22,428 bases of DNA from Allomyces macrogynus ATCC 38327. Its lineage: Eukaryota; Blastocladiomycota; Blastocladiomycetes; Blastocladiales; Blastocladiaceae. Positions 9,105 to 19,564 of this stretch are shown here, in pieces (position 1 is the stretch's first letter; the number at the start of each line of letters is the position of its first letter). The stretch spans positions 549,476-571,903 of the forward strand of contig GG745341.1 of assembly GCA_000151295.1 (NCBI GenBank), read 5' to 3'. A program made the position numbers and the translations under genes. The notes under the pieces were generated by a model. The model saw only the letters and a list, made by a program, of their open reading frames with translations, was not told the origin of the DNA and did not search any database.

Positions 9105-10394
9105 ATGGCCTCCATCGACCTCGCCTCACCCTCGTCAGCTGCGCCAGCGCCGCCCGCACTGCCCGCAGCGCTCTCGCGCACCAGCTCAGCCGCCGCCGTC
9201 GATGGCGGCAACGCTCCAGCATTGTTTCCTGTGCCCGCCGTCGACGATGCCGTCATCGAGACCGTCTTCCACGCGGCCGTGCCGCTCGCCTTCCATGTCC
9301 TCGACGCCAGCGGCAACATGACCGCATCGCCGCCGCTGTATGTACCGATCAATGCCCTGCTTGACTGGTGATTGCTGCCGCGGCCATGGGGCTGACCGTC
9401 GTGTCGCTGCAGGTGCTCGCGCCGCGCCAGTCGTACCTGCACGCTGTGTTTGCGCGTGTCCCGCACGCTGTCGCCGGTCTGCTCCCGAGGCCGTCCACCC
9501 CGCCAGGCGACGCGACGGGTTCGCCAGCGTCGTCAGCGGCCGATCTGCAGCGCCGGCTCGCGTCGACGTCGTTCCTGTGCGACGCGACGGGCACGACTTT
9601 GCCATGGTGTGCTCTCTACGTGCCCTGCCTTGCTCTCTCTCACCCGTGCTGATCGTTCGCGCAACCTTCAGGCACGTCCCAATCGGCATCCTCTACGACC
9701 AATACCAGCACCCGGCGCTGCGCACGCACGACGGCGCGTCGTGGTGGTCGCCGACCGACGGGATCCCGCCATGGCGTATCCGTGTTGCGCGTACGACCGA
9801 CTCGCCCATGGCGACTGCGTTCCCGTTCACGGGCCTCGCGCAGCTCGAGTCGCTCTACATGCACGCGGTCAAGGAGGCCGAGTACATGGCGTTTGGGTCG
9901 GCGCGGAAAGTCATGGCGCTGTCCAAGTCGCTTTCAGAGCAGTTGTGGCGCGGTGTCATGGACAGTGCGTTGCGTCGGCATGTCTCCCTTTTCTCCACCA
10001 TGAGCGCATGCTGACCTCGTTGCTGTTGCCGCCAGACAATCTGTCTCAAGTCGAAGCCGTGACCAAGGACCTGTTCCACAACGAGCCGGTCGCACGCGCA
10101 TGGCCTGTGCGCGTGCACGTCCGTGACCCGGCGGGGAACGTCGCGACTTTCCAACCGCTGCTGACGCCGATTGTGGCACCGGAGCTTGGGCACGTTGTCG
10201 CGGCTGCGGGTGCCGAGGAGCCCGACACGCATGCTCTGCTTGTGCAAGGAATCGCGCTGACACGCGACACACCCATGGCGTGGGTGCACCGTCATTTTGT
10301 CGGGTGCGACGGGTGGGTGCATATCGTCGTGATCATGCAGGGAGGGGGAAGGGCGGTCGAAGAGCCGGCGATGGAGAGGACAGCGACGGATTGA
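9105..10394 (+). CDS. ATG5: Autophagy protein ATG5
   Basis: Proposed exons are 9105..9341, 9413..9606, 9672..9964 and 10036..10394, giving 360 aa. Introns are 71, 65 and 71 bp, each with a CTGAC or CTGAT branch-like motif before the acceptor. ATG5 is conjugated to Atg12 and, with Atg16, promotes lipidation of Atg8 on the growing autophagosome. Splicing restores family landmarks: SPPLYVLAPRQSYL across intron 1, LPWHVPIGILYD across intron 2 (W144 is split), IPPWRIRVAR, and YMHAVKEAEYM, whose Lys211 (9871-9873) matches the Atg12 acceptor lysine. SEQLWRGVMDNN spans intron 3. The C-terminal ubiquitin-like fold shows VRVHVRDPAGNVATFQPLL, then LLVQGIALTRDTPMAWVHRHF and GWVHIVV near the end. Length is somewhat above the animal 275 aa, mainly through an Ala/Pro-rich N-terminus and an insert near 95-140. 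Start context is gactATGG. Confidence 0.93.
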
Positions 10395-10750
10395 GATATT
10401 ACGTCGCGATCAACTTTGCTCGTTTTTGAACGTGATCACGGTTCAAATGTGATCAAGGTTCACACTTCCTCCTCCTCAGTCCTCTTCCTACTCTCCATTC
10501 TCTCCATCCTTTCCTTCTGCACCCCGAAGCAGGATCTGGGACACACTGGCAGGACCACCATCGCAGCAGCACAGATCTTCTGTCCTACTCGTCTTCGTCA
10601 AAGAAGGACGGAACCTGACACGCAAAGACGCCGGAGACGGCACAGAGTGCAGTGGATCACGCGCGTCTTTCCTCTGTGGTCCACATTATCCCCGTCCGCG
10701 CGACAACACCATCCTACAACCGTTTTTAATCGCCGTCAGACCAGCGCCTC
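10395..10750. other. Convergent 3' region of ATG5 and the single-span membrane protein gene
   Basis: These 356 bp lie between convergent stops. Close after the ATG5 stop is a palindromic cluster (10426-10462, listed separately). The plus strand is then CT-rich from about 10465 to 10525 (tccatcctttccttc-like). No coding frame with GC3 bias or motifs is present. Confidence 0.55.
10426..10462. repeat. Nested palindrome with TGATCA core after ATG5
   Basis: TTGAAC, GTGATCAC, G, GTTCAA (10426-10446) is an inverted repeat around a perfect 8-bp palindrome, with one extra G. The motif TGATCA(C/A)GGTTCA then recurs directly at 10450-10461. TGATCAC at 10433-10439 can also pair with GTGATCA at 10449-10455 around a 9-nt loop. 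It starts 32 bp after the ATG5 stop, between convergent genes, so a transcript-end hairpin or a dimeric protein-binding site are both possible. Confidence 0.5.
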
Positions 10751-11499
10751 TCAACTCTGCTTCTTCCGCCGCATCTCCACCGTCCCCACCGGCACCAGCC
10801 CCACCCCCTCCTCTCCTTTCGGCAGCGACACCTGCTCCACGCGCAGCCGCGACGCCGGCAAATCCTCGGTCGCGCTCTTGACCACCCACACCTGGCGCGC
10901 CGCATTCGCCCCCTTCTTCCTTGTCGCCGCGGCAGCCATCAGCTCGAGCCGCCCTAGCGTACTCTCCTGCGACGGCGTCCAGTACGTCCACGTCACGGCA
11001 GCTGTCGTCAACGGCTTGGCCGCCACCGCGTCAAGCACCACCTGTGCCGCGGTCGATGCGATATGGATCGCGGTGGCGGGTGGAGCCGTGATGACGGTTG
11101 CGGACCCGTTGGTCGCGAGCGTGATGGATCCGACTTCATCGCTGGCGCGTGCGAGGAGCGTGAAAGTCGCGGGGAACGGCGCGAAAATCGAGTCGCGTGT
11201 CGCGCGCTGCGGGTTCCAGGTCGGCGGGATCCCAGAGGGTGGAGCGGGTTCTGTTACCGATGGCCGTCAGTGTGGAGATGAGTGGTCACTGAACGCGTCA
11301 GGGAAGAAAGCCACGTACGGCTTGGCGCCGGTGGAGCGGCGGCGGGGTCGGCCACGACCATGGCGATGTTGGTGATGAGCCAGAAGAGGGCGGCGAGGGC
11401 GATGACGGTGAGCTTTGCGGTGGACAAGACGCGCATCGTCGCGTGCGATCGCGACATGACGGTAGAAGCGGGTCGTGGTCTTTTGCTGGTAGGTCTCAT
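10751..11499 (-). CDS. Single-span (signal-anchor) protein of unknown function
   Basis: Proposed exons on the minus strand are 11499..11319 and 11250..10751, giving 226 aa. The 68 bp intron has a GTACGT donor, CTGAC inside and a CAG acceptor. Phase 1 joins the hydrophobic exon to a long GC3-rich open exon. A basic N-terminus (residues 1-28, several Arg/Lys) precedes one hydrophobic segment, LTVIALAALFWLITNIAMVVA (about 30-50). By the positive-inside rule this suggests a type II anchor or an uncleaved signal. Then come a Pro/Ala linker with IPPTWNPQ, a Ser/Thr/Ala/Val-rich region that reads as beta-strands (VGSITLATNGSATVIT, AAVTWTYWTPSQ), and a basic end, MRRKKQS. I do not recognise the family. 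ATGs at 11457 and 11436 are alternative starts; the shortest would give a signal-peptide-like N-terminus. It converges on ATG5. Confidence 0.65.
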
Positions 11500-11960
11500 T
11501 GCGACTTTGAAGGAGAAGGGGTGGACGTGACCCAAATAGCAGCAGCAACCATGAAACATCAAAGGACCGGTCGTTTTCTCACACGCTGCAAAATCATTTC
11601 CTGACATGCGCGCGTCTCGGCTCATCCGCGGCGCCCACCGCGCCGCTCGCAGCTAAGAACTGCAGGAGCACGACAATGTTCACCCGCCATCGTTGGAAAT
11701 CTGGCCAAATATCCACATTTGTTGGTAGGGAGATAGGTACTGACTGACGTGCACGCAACGAACACCATAAAAGCAACACCCACACGCATCACCAAAAAGA
11801 CACAAGAGGACCCAACACGCGGGGGGAGGGGGGGATATAAGAACATGCTGCAGTGAAGGAACCCTGCATGTGAAGAAAGAAATGGGAAAAGACCGGGGTC
11901 GAGCACAACACCCGCCACCAACGCCGAAGGGCAAGTCCAGCTCGCCCTCGTGCGCGCGCG
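11500..11960. other. Intergenic region upstream of the membrane protein gene
   Basis: These 461 bp hold the 5' flank of the membrane protein gene (minus) and the 3' flank of the His/Ser-rich gene (minus). On the plus strand a G-rich run with six Gs, A, seven Gs occurs near 11820-11834, next to gatataagaac. Read on the minus strand this is a C-rich tract beside cttatatc, a weak TATA-like site roughly 330 bp from the chosen start. No gene is supported. Confidence 0.45.
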
Positions 11961-12336
11961 TTACAGCAACTGCCCCGATGTCACACGCGCGGGCGAGGCC
12001 ATGGCCACTGTCGGTGCCGGCACGCGTGGCGGTGTCGGTGCCAGGTTCATCAGGTCGCGCAGCATCGCGACCAGGTCGGCGTCGGCGGGCGGATGCACGG
12101 TCGGTTCGCCGCGGTGCAGGTCCGCGTGACGCGCGGCCAGGTGAGCGCGCAGACTTGCGGGGAGTTTGGCCCAGAAGGTCGGGCGAGCGCAGCGAGTTCC
12201 GAGGCGGCAGCGGCAGCAGCGGCAGAGGCCGTTGGGGTGGCGGGTTGCGGGACGCGCATGGGGGCAGTGCGCACGGGGGCGGGCGCGCGTGCGGGGTAGT
12301 GGAGAACCCGCCGTAGAAGAGGAGGAGGAGGAAGAA

Positions 12337-12380
<44 letters not shown>

Positions 12381-12704
12381 AGAGAAGGAGCGCGTCGGGG
12401 TTGGCGGTGTCGGTGGTGCATGCCGCCGTCCGCCCGTCGCTGGCAACCCAGCTGCCGAAGGCACGCTTTGGCTCAATCCTGGAGACTCGCGACGCTGGCG
12501 GTTCGGGAACGATGCGGCCGTGATCGCCGCCGACGCCGCTGCAATCGCGCGCGGCGTCGCCAAGCTCGTCGAGTACATAGACCCGAGCCTCGGTGCGCGC
12601 GGGATCGCCGCCGATGCGAACGGGAACGATGGCGGCGGCGTGTTGAACGCGCGCTGGACCTGCAGCTGCACGGGCGGGACGGGCCTTGGTGCCGAGGCCG
12701 ACGC

Positions 12705-12741
<37 letters not shown>

Positions 12742-14267
12742 CGCGCAGCCGAGGGCGACGTGGCGAGCCCGGCAGCAATCAACTGCGACTGCCGCGCGCG
12801 AAGGGCGGCCAGGTACTGGGCATCAAACGTGGGCTGCGTGCCGTCGTTGTCCGAGTCGGAGTCGGACGACGAGTCGGACGACCACGACGCGTTGTGGGTC
12901 TGGGTCGGCGCGAGACGGCGCGTCGTTGCGGTGGGCACGGGGACAGGTGCTGGCGGCTCGGGCGCGGCGGCACGCGGGGCAGCGGTGGGAACAGCAGCAG
13001 TAGCGGCCGGGCGGGGAGAGCGACCGCGCTCGCTTTCGCTGTCGGAGCTCGAGGACGAAGTGCTGCTCGACGACCACGAGCGCGCACGCTGACTGCCGCC
13101 AGCCCCGCTGCCGCCTCGGCTGCTTCCACCGCGGCTCGTCCGCCGTGACCGTGCGAGCGAACCAGGCGTATGAACGTGCACGTGCACGTTGATCCCGCCC
13201 GGCGCACCGTGAGCAGCGACCAGGCGTTCGGCGCGCCGTTGTGCCCGCGCACGAACTTCCTCGATATCTGGGTCGTCATCGTCGTCATCGTCGTTGCTCT
13301 CGACGTGGTTGCCTGCGAGGATATTGTCCACCTGGGCGCTTGGCAACCGGAACGACGCCATGCGCATGACGTTGCCACGACGGCGCGCAGTACTGCCGGA
13401 CGCCGTCGAGCTTGCGGGATGGCCGGTCGACGAGGTCACCGACGATGCCACCGACGATGCGATCGAGGCTGCAACAGACGACGCAATCGACGACGCCAGC
13501 GACGCGGCAATCTCGGCGGGCGTCGCGCCCGTAGCGGCAGCAATGCTTGTGGGGACCGGTCGTGGCGGTGACGGCAGCGTGACCGCGGCCATGCGGGCGA
13601 GCCGGCCGCGGACGGGCGTCGATCCCGTCCCGGACGACGACGGCGCCGTGCCCGCAGTGCTTGGACTGCTGGTCGTGGTAGTCGCCACGCTCACCGAGCT
13701 GGTGACGGAACTCGTGGACATGATCGACCCGGACCGGCGTAGTGGTGCGCGCGATGCGGACACGCCAGGTACGGGCACCGGCATGGATGTGGTAATTGCA
13801 TGCGTTGGGGCACGCGTATTCCCAAACGGCGTGCTGCTCGCCGCTGTGGCCGCTGTCGCCATTACCGCGGCACGGACAGCATTCGACGCGGCGGACGCCG
13901 CGGCCGCCGAAGCTGCACCGGCCATGGTCGTTGCGGCCGCCGCGCGCTGCATCGACATGGTCAGCGACGACGCGGGCACGGGGGCGACAGGCGGGACGCG
14001 GTGGTGCTGGTGGATCGGACCCAACGGCCCGTTGTGCGAGCTGCTACTGCTGCTGCTGGCACTGCTCTCGCCGGCCAGACCCGCGTACGGCGCGGGCGAG
14101 CAGCACGGGCACCCGGCGTGCGCACTGGTACCGAGCGGGTGGTTGTGCTTGTCGTCGCCGTGGTGGTGGTGGTGGTGCGCATAGTTGTTGGTTGCGGGAG
14201 CCGAGGCCGACGTTGCGCCAGCGCCGTGGTGGTGGTGATGGTAGCCCTTGCGAGCAGGATTGCCCAT
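11961..14267 (-). CDS. Large low-complexity His/Ser/Ala-rich protein with Cys-rich C-terminus
   Basis: One uninterrupted frame, 768 aa, from the ATG at 14267-14265 (acgatcATGGGC). Family not recognised. The N-terminus is His-rich (GYHHHHH, then AHHHHHHGDDKHNH) followed by CPCC, which suggests metal binding. Next come Ala/Ser/Thr-rich tracts, including a stretch of about 30 residues built from repeats of the type ASSIASSV (near 13440-13520). An acidic patch VESNDDDDDDDPDIEE follows, then Ser/Arg and SDSDSDND runs. A poly-Ala tract lies over (GCA)12 at 12706-12741 and a 23-residue poly-Ser tract lies at 12315-12383 over (GAC)14. The last 110 residues are more complex: HCPHARPATRHPNGLCRCCRCRLGTRC, then FWAKLPASLRAHLAARHADLH and an aliphatic helix. 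This looks like a small zinc-binding module followed by helices. The frame holds over the whole length with GC3 bias, so it is probably real, but its function cannot be inferred. Confidence 0.65.
12337..12378. repeat. (GAC)14 trinucleotide microsatellite in coding sequence
   Basis: Fourteen uninterrupted GAC units lie within the His/Ser-rich gene. On the coding (minus) strand they read TCG and encode the larger part of a 23-Ser tract. The flanking Ser codons are mixed (TCT, TCC), so the pure block likely arose by slippage. Confidence 0.9.
12706..12741. repeat. (GCA)12 trinucleotide microsatellite in coding sequence
   Basis: Twelve pure GCA/CAG-type units sit in the same gene, read on the coding strand as GCT-type codons within a poly-Ala tract. 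Perfect units of this length are prone to length change between strains. Confidence 0.9.
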
Positions 14268-14953
14268 GATCGTGCGTGATTCGGAGCGGAAGGCGGCGCT
14301 GCGCGCGCAAGCGGGGGTGAGTCGTGGGTCAGGCGGGGGCGATGCGATCGTCGCGGTCGGTTCGGTCCGCGTGGGGCGACGACGAGAGACGCGCGTGCGC
14401 GGGCGGGCCGAGAGGGAGATTTGTTGAAACGTGTGGAGCAGTCGCCGTGATCGAGCGTCGTGGTTGAGAAGCACCGGGCAATGGCGGAATCGCAAGCGCT
14501 GGTGGTGTGAAGGCAGTGGAGAAAGTAGATGTCGTCGTCGTCGTTGCCAGCGACGTTGAGGATATGATGGTGGTGTGTTGGGTCAGGCTTGAACTCTTTG
14601 GGCTTTCTCGTGGGTTATGAGTGTGTTGCACAAAGTGGCGTGCCCAGGCAGTACGCCACCTGCGCCACATGCGTCCAGCCCCCCCGCTTTTCGCCGCTCG
14701 ATCCGAGGACCATCGCGTCGACAAGCCACGTCCCCAGACCAATCGACAGCCTGAAACCGACCCACGATTTCGGTCACGAGGATCCTCGACAAGCACCTGG
14801 AACGTTCCGAAAGCTTTGGTCATGCGGAAGGTGCCGGAAATTTGGTAGACAGTGATAAATGACGTAAGCTGTGAGAAATGGTTGCGGTGGAGCGTGAGCA
14901 CGTGAAGCTCAGCAGATCGCGACATGGCGCAGCACGATGCTGACATGTCCAAG
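14268..14953. other. Intergenic region upstream of the His/Ser-rich gene
   Basis: These 686 bp should hold the leader and promoter of the His/Ser-rich gene (minus) and the 3' flank of the candidate small gene (minus). A palindromic CACGTG (bHLH/Cbf1-type core) lies at 14899-14904, about 490 bp upstream of the MET17 start. Cbf1 activates sulfur genes in yeast, but at this distance the link is weak. Open frames here are Arg/Ser-rich shadows; no gene is supported. Confidence 0.45.
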
Positions 14954-15157
14954 TCACTTCATGTCGCCATCGCGCACCTCGATGGTGTGCTCCTTGCTCA
15001 TCCACGCCTCGCGGTCTGCTCCTAGACCCCACGTCGCCTAGCGCAAATGGCGACACTTTGGTTGGCCAGCAACGCTTTGGTCACCATCATCATCATCACC
15101 ATTTTCGAAATGGCGTGGTTCTGAGCAGCCGGACCCGACCGGCCTGTTGACGTGCAT
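14954..15157 (-). CDS. Candidate 41-residue spliced small protein
   Basis: Proposed exons on the minus strand are 15157..15100 and 15021..14954. A 78 bp intron starts GTGATGATG and ends TCTAG, in the length range of neighbouring introns. Phase 1 splicing joins MHVNRPVGSGCSEPRHFEN to GADREAWMSKEHTIEVR and a DGDMK end before tga. The second exon is strongly GC3-biased (almost every third base G or C) and reads as soluble charged protein. The upstream frame is closed by a stop just before the ATG. I do not recognise it. It diverges from MET17 with 233 bp between starts. Doubts: very short, donor not consensus beyond GT, no clear CTGAC branch motif, and further exons upstream cannot be excluded. 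Confidence 0.4.
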
Positions 15158-17201
<2,044 letters not shown>

Positions 17202-17734
17202 ACAAGCGCGCTGTTGTTGTGCCAAACCGTTCATGCTCTCTTTCGTAGACCTGCCCGCCCTTCTCTCTGTACAGCTTTTCATCATTTTTGGTGCTGGTTT
17301 TGGCCATTTTTCTGGCTCGATTTTGTTGTCGTTGTTGTTGAGCCGCCTCCCTTGTCCGCATGGTTGAATAGATTCCGCCTGATTTCTGCTGAAATTGATC
17401 AAGTTGTGATCAACGACGGAGACGCGTCGTCCATTTGGCGGCGTTCCTTCTTTCCGAAAGTGAAAGGCTGCGGGTGAGGATCGAGGTGCTTGGGTCCCAC
17501 CGGCACACACGCGGATCACCTCAGCAACATGACTGCCAATGCCTTGAAACCTTGCGAACGCTGCTGCTGCTGTTCGCGCCTTCGGAACCACGGCTTAGGA
17601 CGAGCATCGCGACGCCGGGCTCGCCATTATCTCACACGCTCCCCACAGTCGACAGCAGCAAGCACTCACGACGCTCACGGCCAGCTTCTCCACCTGCTCC
17701 CACCCCCCTGCAACCCGCTGCAAAGTCAACGAAC
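17202..17734. other. Intergenic region between MET17 and the SDR gene
   Basis: These 533 bp hold the MET17 3' flank and the SDR promoter. T-rich DNA (17275-17340) follows the MET17 tail exon, as expected for a 3' end. An inverted repeat, TTGATCA at 17395-17401 and TGATCAA at 17407-17413 with spacer AGTTG, lies about 320 bp before the SDR start. The SDR frame stays open upstream to 17435, but those codons look like leader (Ser/Pro/Arg-rich). Confidence 0.5.
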
Positions 17735-18760
17735 ATGGGCAACGGTTTCTCGACGCAAGATATCCCGAACCTCGACGGCAAGACCTATCTCGTGACGGGC
17801 GCCAACACGGGCATCGGGTACCAGACGGCGCTGTATCTCGCCAAGAACAAGGGCAAGGTCATTCTCGCATGCCGGTCGGCCGAGAAGGCGACCGCGGCCA
17901 TCAACGCGATCCGCACCGAACTCAAGACGCTGGGCGCAGAGCATGACGCGCAGCTCGATTTTATTGAACTCGATCTCGGGTCGCTTTCGCAGGTCGCGAG
18001 CGCGGCGCGTTCTGTGGTTGCCAAGGGCGAGAAGATTGACGTGCTCGTCAACAATGCCGGGATCATGATGTGCCCGTACCGTTTGACGCAGGACGGGCTC
18101 GAGTCGCAGTTTGGCACCAACCACATGGGCCATTTCGTGTTCACGATGCTCGTGCTGCCCGTGATCCCGAAAAAGACGGGCCGGATCGTCAATCTCTCAT
18201 CGCTCGCACATTTTTACCCGTATTCGTTTGGCCTCGGCACGCTCGAGCAGGTGTTTGTCGACCCGGCCGCGCCCGAGCCTGCGGACGGCGCAAAGCACCC
18301 GTCCGAGGCGATCTATACGCCCACTGGTAGCTACGGGGCGAGTAAGCTCTGTAATGTGCTGTTCACCAAGTACCTCGCGGCCAAACAGCCGCATTTGCGC
18401 GTCTACGCCGTGCACCCGGGCTACGTGAACACGGAGCTGCAGCGCAACATCAAGGACGCCTACGGCGGGATCGTGGGCGTTGCTGCCAATGCTGTTTCGT
18501 CGATTATTGCCAAGCGGCCCGTGGACGGCGCGCGTACGACTCTCGCCGCGGCCACGTCGCCTCTGCTCGACCAGGACCCGCCCATGGCGCCGTCAGGCAG
18601 CTACTTTGTGCCCTACGGGAAGGTTACGGAGGCATCGGCGTTTGCCAAGGACACGGCGCTCCAGCAACGGTTGTGGGAGATGTCCGTCGAGATTGTGCGC
18701 AAGGCGCTGGGCGAGGAGACGGTCAAGGAGATTGAGCGCAATGTCGCGCAGACCGAGTGA
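17735..18760 (+). CDS. Short-chain dehydrogenase/reductase, retinol-dehydrogenase-like
   Basis: Single exon, 341 aa, start at 17735 (cgaacATGGGC). It belongs to the classical SDR superfamily with an NAD(P)-binding Rossmann fold. Visible motifs: TGANTGIG at 21-28 (cofactor loop), ACRS at 45-48 (an Arg after the second strand, usual for NADPH users), LDLGSL at 79-84, NNAG at 106-109, the catalytic Ser in NLSSLAHF (Ser155 or Ser156), and YGASK with Tyr200 and Lys204. The sequence resembles the RDH11-14/WW-oxidoreductase-like branch found in many fungi, where substrates are mostly unknown (retinoid-, steroid- or lipid-type carbonyls). There is no membrane helix at the N-terminus, unlike animal RDH11. 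Instead it begins MGNGFS, which fits the N-myristoylation pattern (Gly2, Ser6), so lipid anchoring is possible. Gene order gives no clue to the substrate. Confidence 0.92.
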   Translation: MGNGFSTQDIPNLDGKTYLVTGANTGIGYQTALYLAKNKGKVILACRSAEKATAAINAIRTELKTLGAEHDAQLDFIELDLGSLSQVASAARSVVAKGEKIDVLVNNAGIMMCPYRLTQDGLESQFGTNHMGHFVFTMLVLPVIPKKTGRIVNLSSLAHFYPYSFGLGTLEQVFVDPAAPEPADGAKHPSEAIYTPTGSYGASKLCNVLFTKYLAAKQPHLRVYAVHPGYVNTELQRNIKDAYGGIVGVAANAVSSIIAKRPVDGARTTLAAATSPLLDQDPPMAPSGSYFVPYGKVTEASAFAKDTALQQRLWEMSVEIVRKALGEETVKEIERNVAQTE

Positions 18761-19564
18761 GCGGGTAGTGGAGTCGGGGCTGCCGCGTCGTGTGCTTCGC
18801 ATCCCGTCGGCTGGGTCGCATCGCGTCGTCTGGGCCACGTCGCGTTGTCTGCGTCACGTCGCGCAGGTGCGGCCGTGGCCAGCGGCGGCCTGCAGGCCTG
18901 GCTGCAGGTGGACGAGCCGGAAATCGACACAAGTTCCGAGCCAGGAGATATGATTCCATTGTGCATTCATACAATCCATGTTTTGCTTTGCTTCCGTGCA
19001 AGGTATGATGATTCAGCGGAGACTCCCTGAGGTGAGGTTGCCAGCTGCCCTCGGGTGCATGTCATGTGACGAGTTCCGGTCAGATGAAATGAGGGGTCGC
19101 AAGCGGGCATGTGTGGTCACCAGATGTGGCTGCCACAGCTGTCGCCTTGGCTCGCCCGGCCGACCGCGACAGGGAACGACCTCGAGCGAACCAACGGCCG
19201 ACCCAACCACTACCACCACCAAGTCTTGAACGATACGGCCCGAACAACCACGACCGCGACCACGACGCTCGACCCGACTGCTGGCTGCCCGCAACGAACG
19301 CCTGCAAGCGCTCCAACTTGCCGCAGTCGAACGCGCGCCGCTCGGGCAGCACCCCGCCGCAAGTTCCACTCTCGACCAAGGACCGCCGCTCCGCGACCCG
19401 GTTCCTGTCGGTCCGGGCCGTGCGCCGTTTCCCAAGTCAAGGCGCGCTCGCTCGAGGCGACCCGAGCTCTTTCAAGTGCTGTGCGCCGCGCGGCGCCCAC
19501 GCTCACCGTCAACTCGAGTCCAAGCTCCATCCACCTCGATCCCCACGCCCGACATCTCTCTACC
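18761..19564. other. Intergenic region between the SDR and F-box/zinc-finger genes
   Basis: These 804 bp contain a 19-bp degenerate tandem repeat near the SDR stop (listed separately), then AT-richer DNA around 18945-19020, probably the SDR 3' end. The promoter and leader of the next gene follow. The frame of that gene stays open upstream to 19109, but it is Thr/Arg/Pro-rich without motifs and was left out. No RNA gene was seen. Confidence 0.5.
18798..18864. repeat. 19-bp tandem repeat, about 3.5 copies
   Basis: Copies at 18798-18816, 18817-18835 and 18836-18854, plus a partial at 18855-18864, share a core like CGCATCGCGTCGTCTGGGT with a few substitutions each. A more degenerate copy may precede at 18779-18797. 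It begins 37 bp after the SDR stop and is non-coding. Confidence 0.7.

Noticed and set aside
10440..10449. GGTTCAAAT resembling a tRNA B box / T loop
   Set aside because: The stem around it is a 7-bp TGATCAC palindrome, not a 5-bp T stem, and no acceptor, D or anticodon arms can be found upstream.
11820..11845. G-rich run next to gatataag as a plus-strand TATA promoter
   Set aside because: No plus-strand gene follows; the next ATG (11845) opens only a few codons before a stop.
13294..14184. 296-codon plus-strand frame rich in Asp, Ala and Val opposite the His/Ser-rich gene
   Set aside because: It mirrors the Ser/Ala/Thr-rich minus frame, and the minus frame is longer and has a better start. 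The possibility that the plus frame is the real one was considered but not supported.
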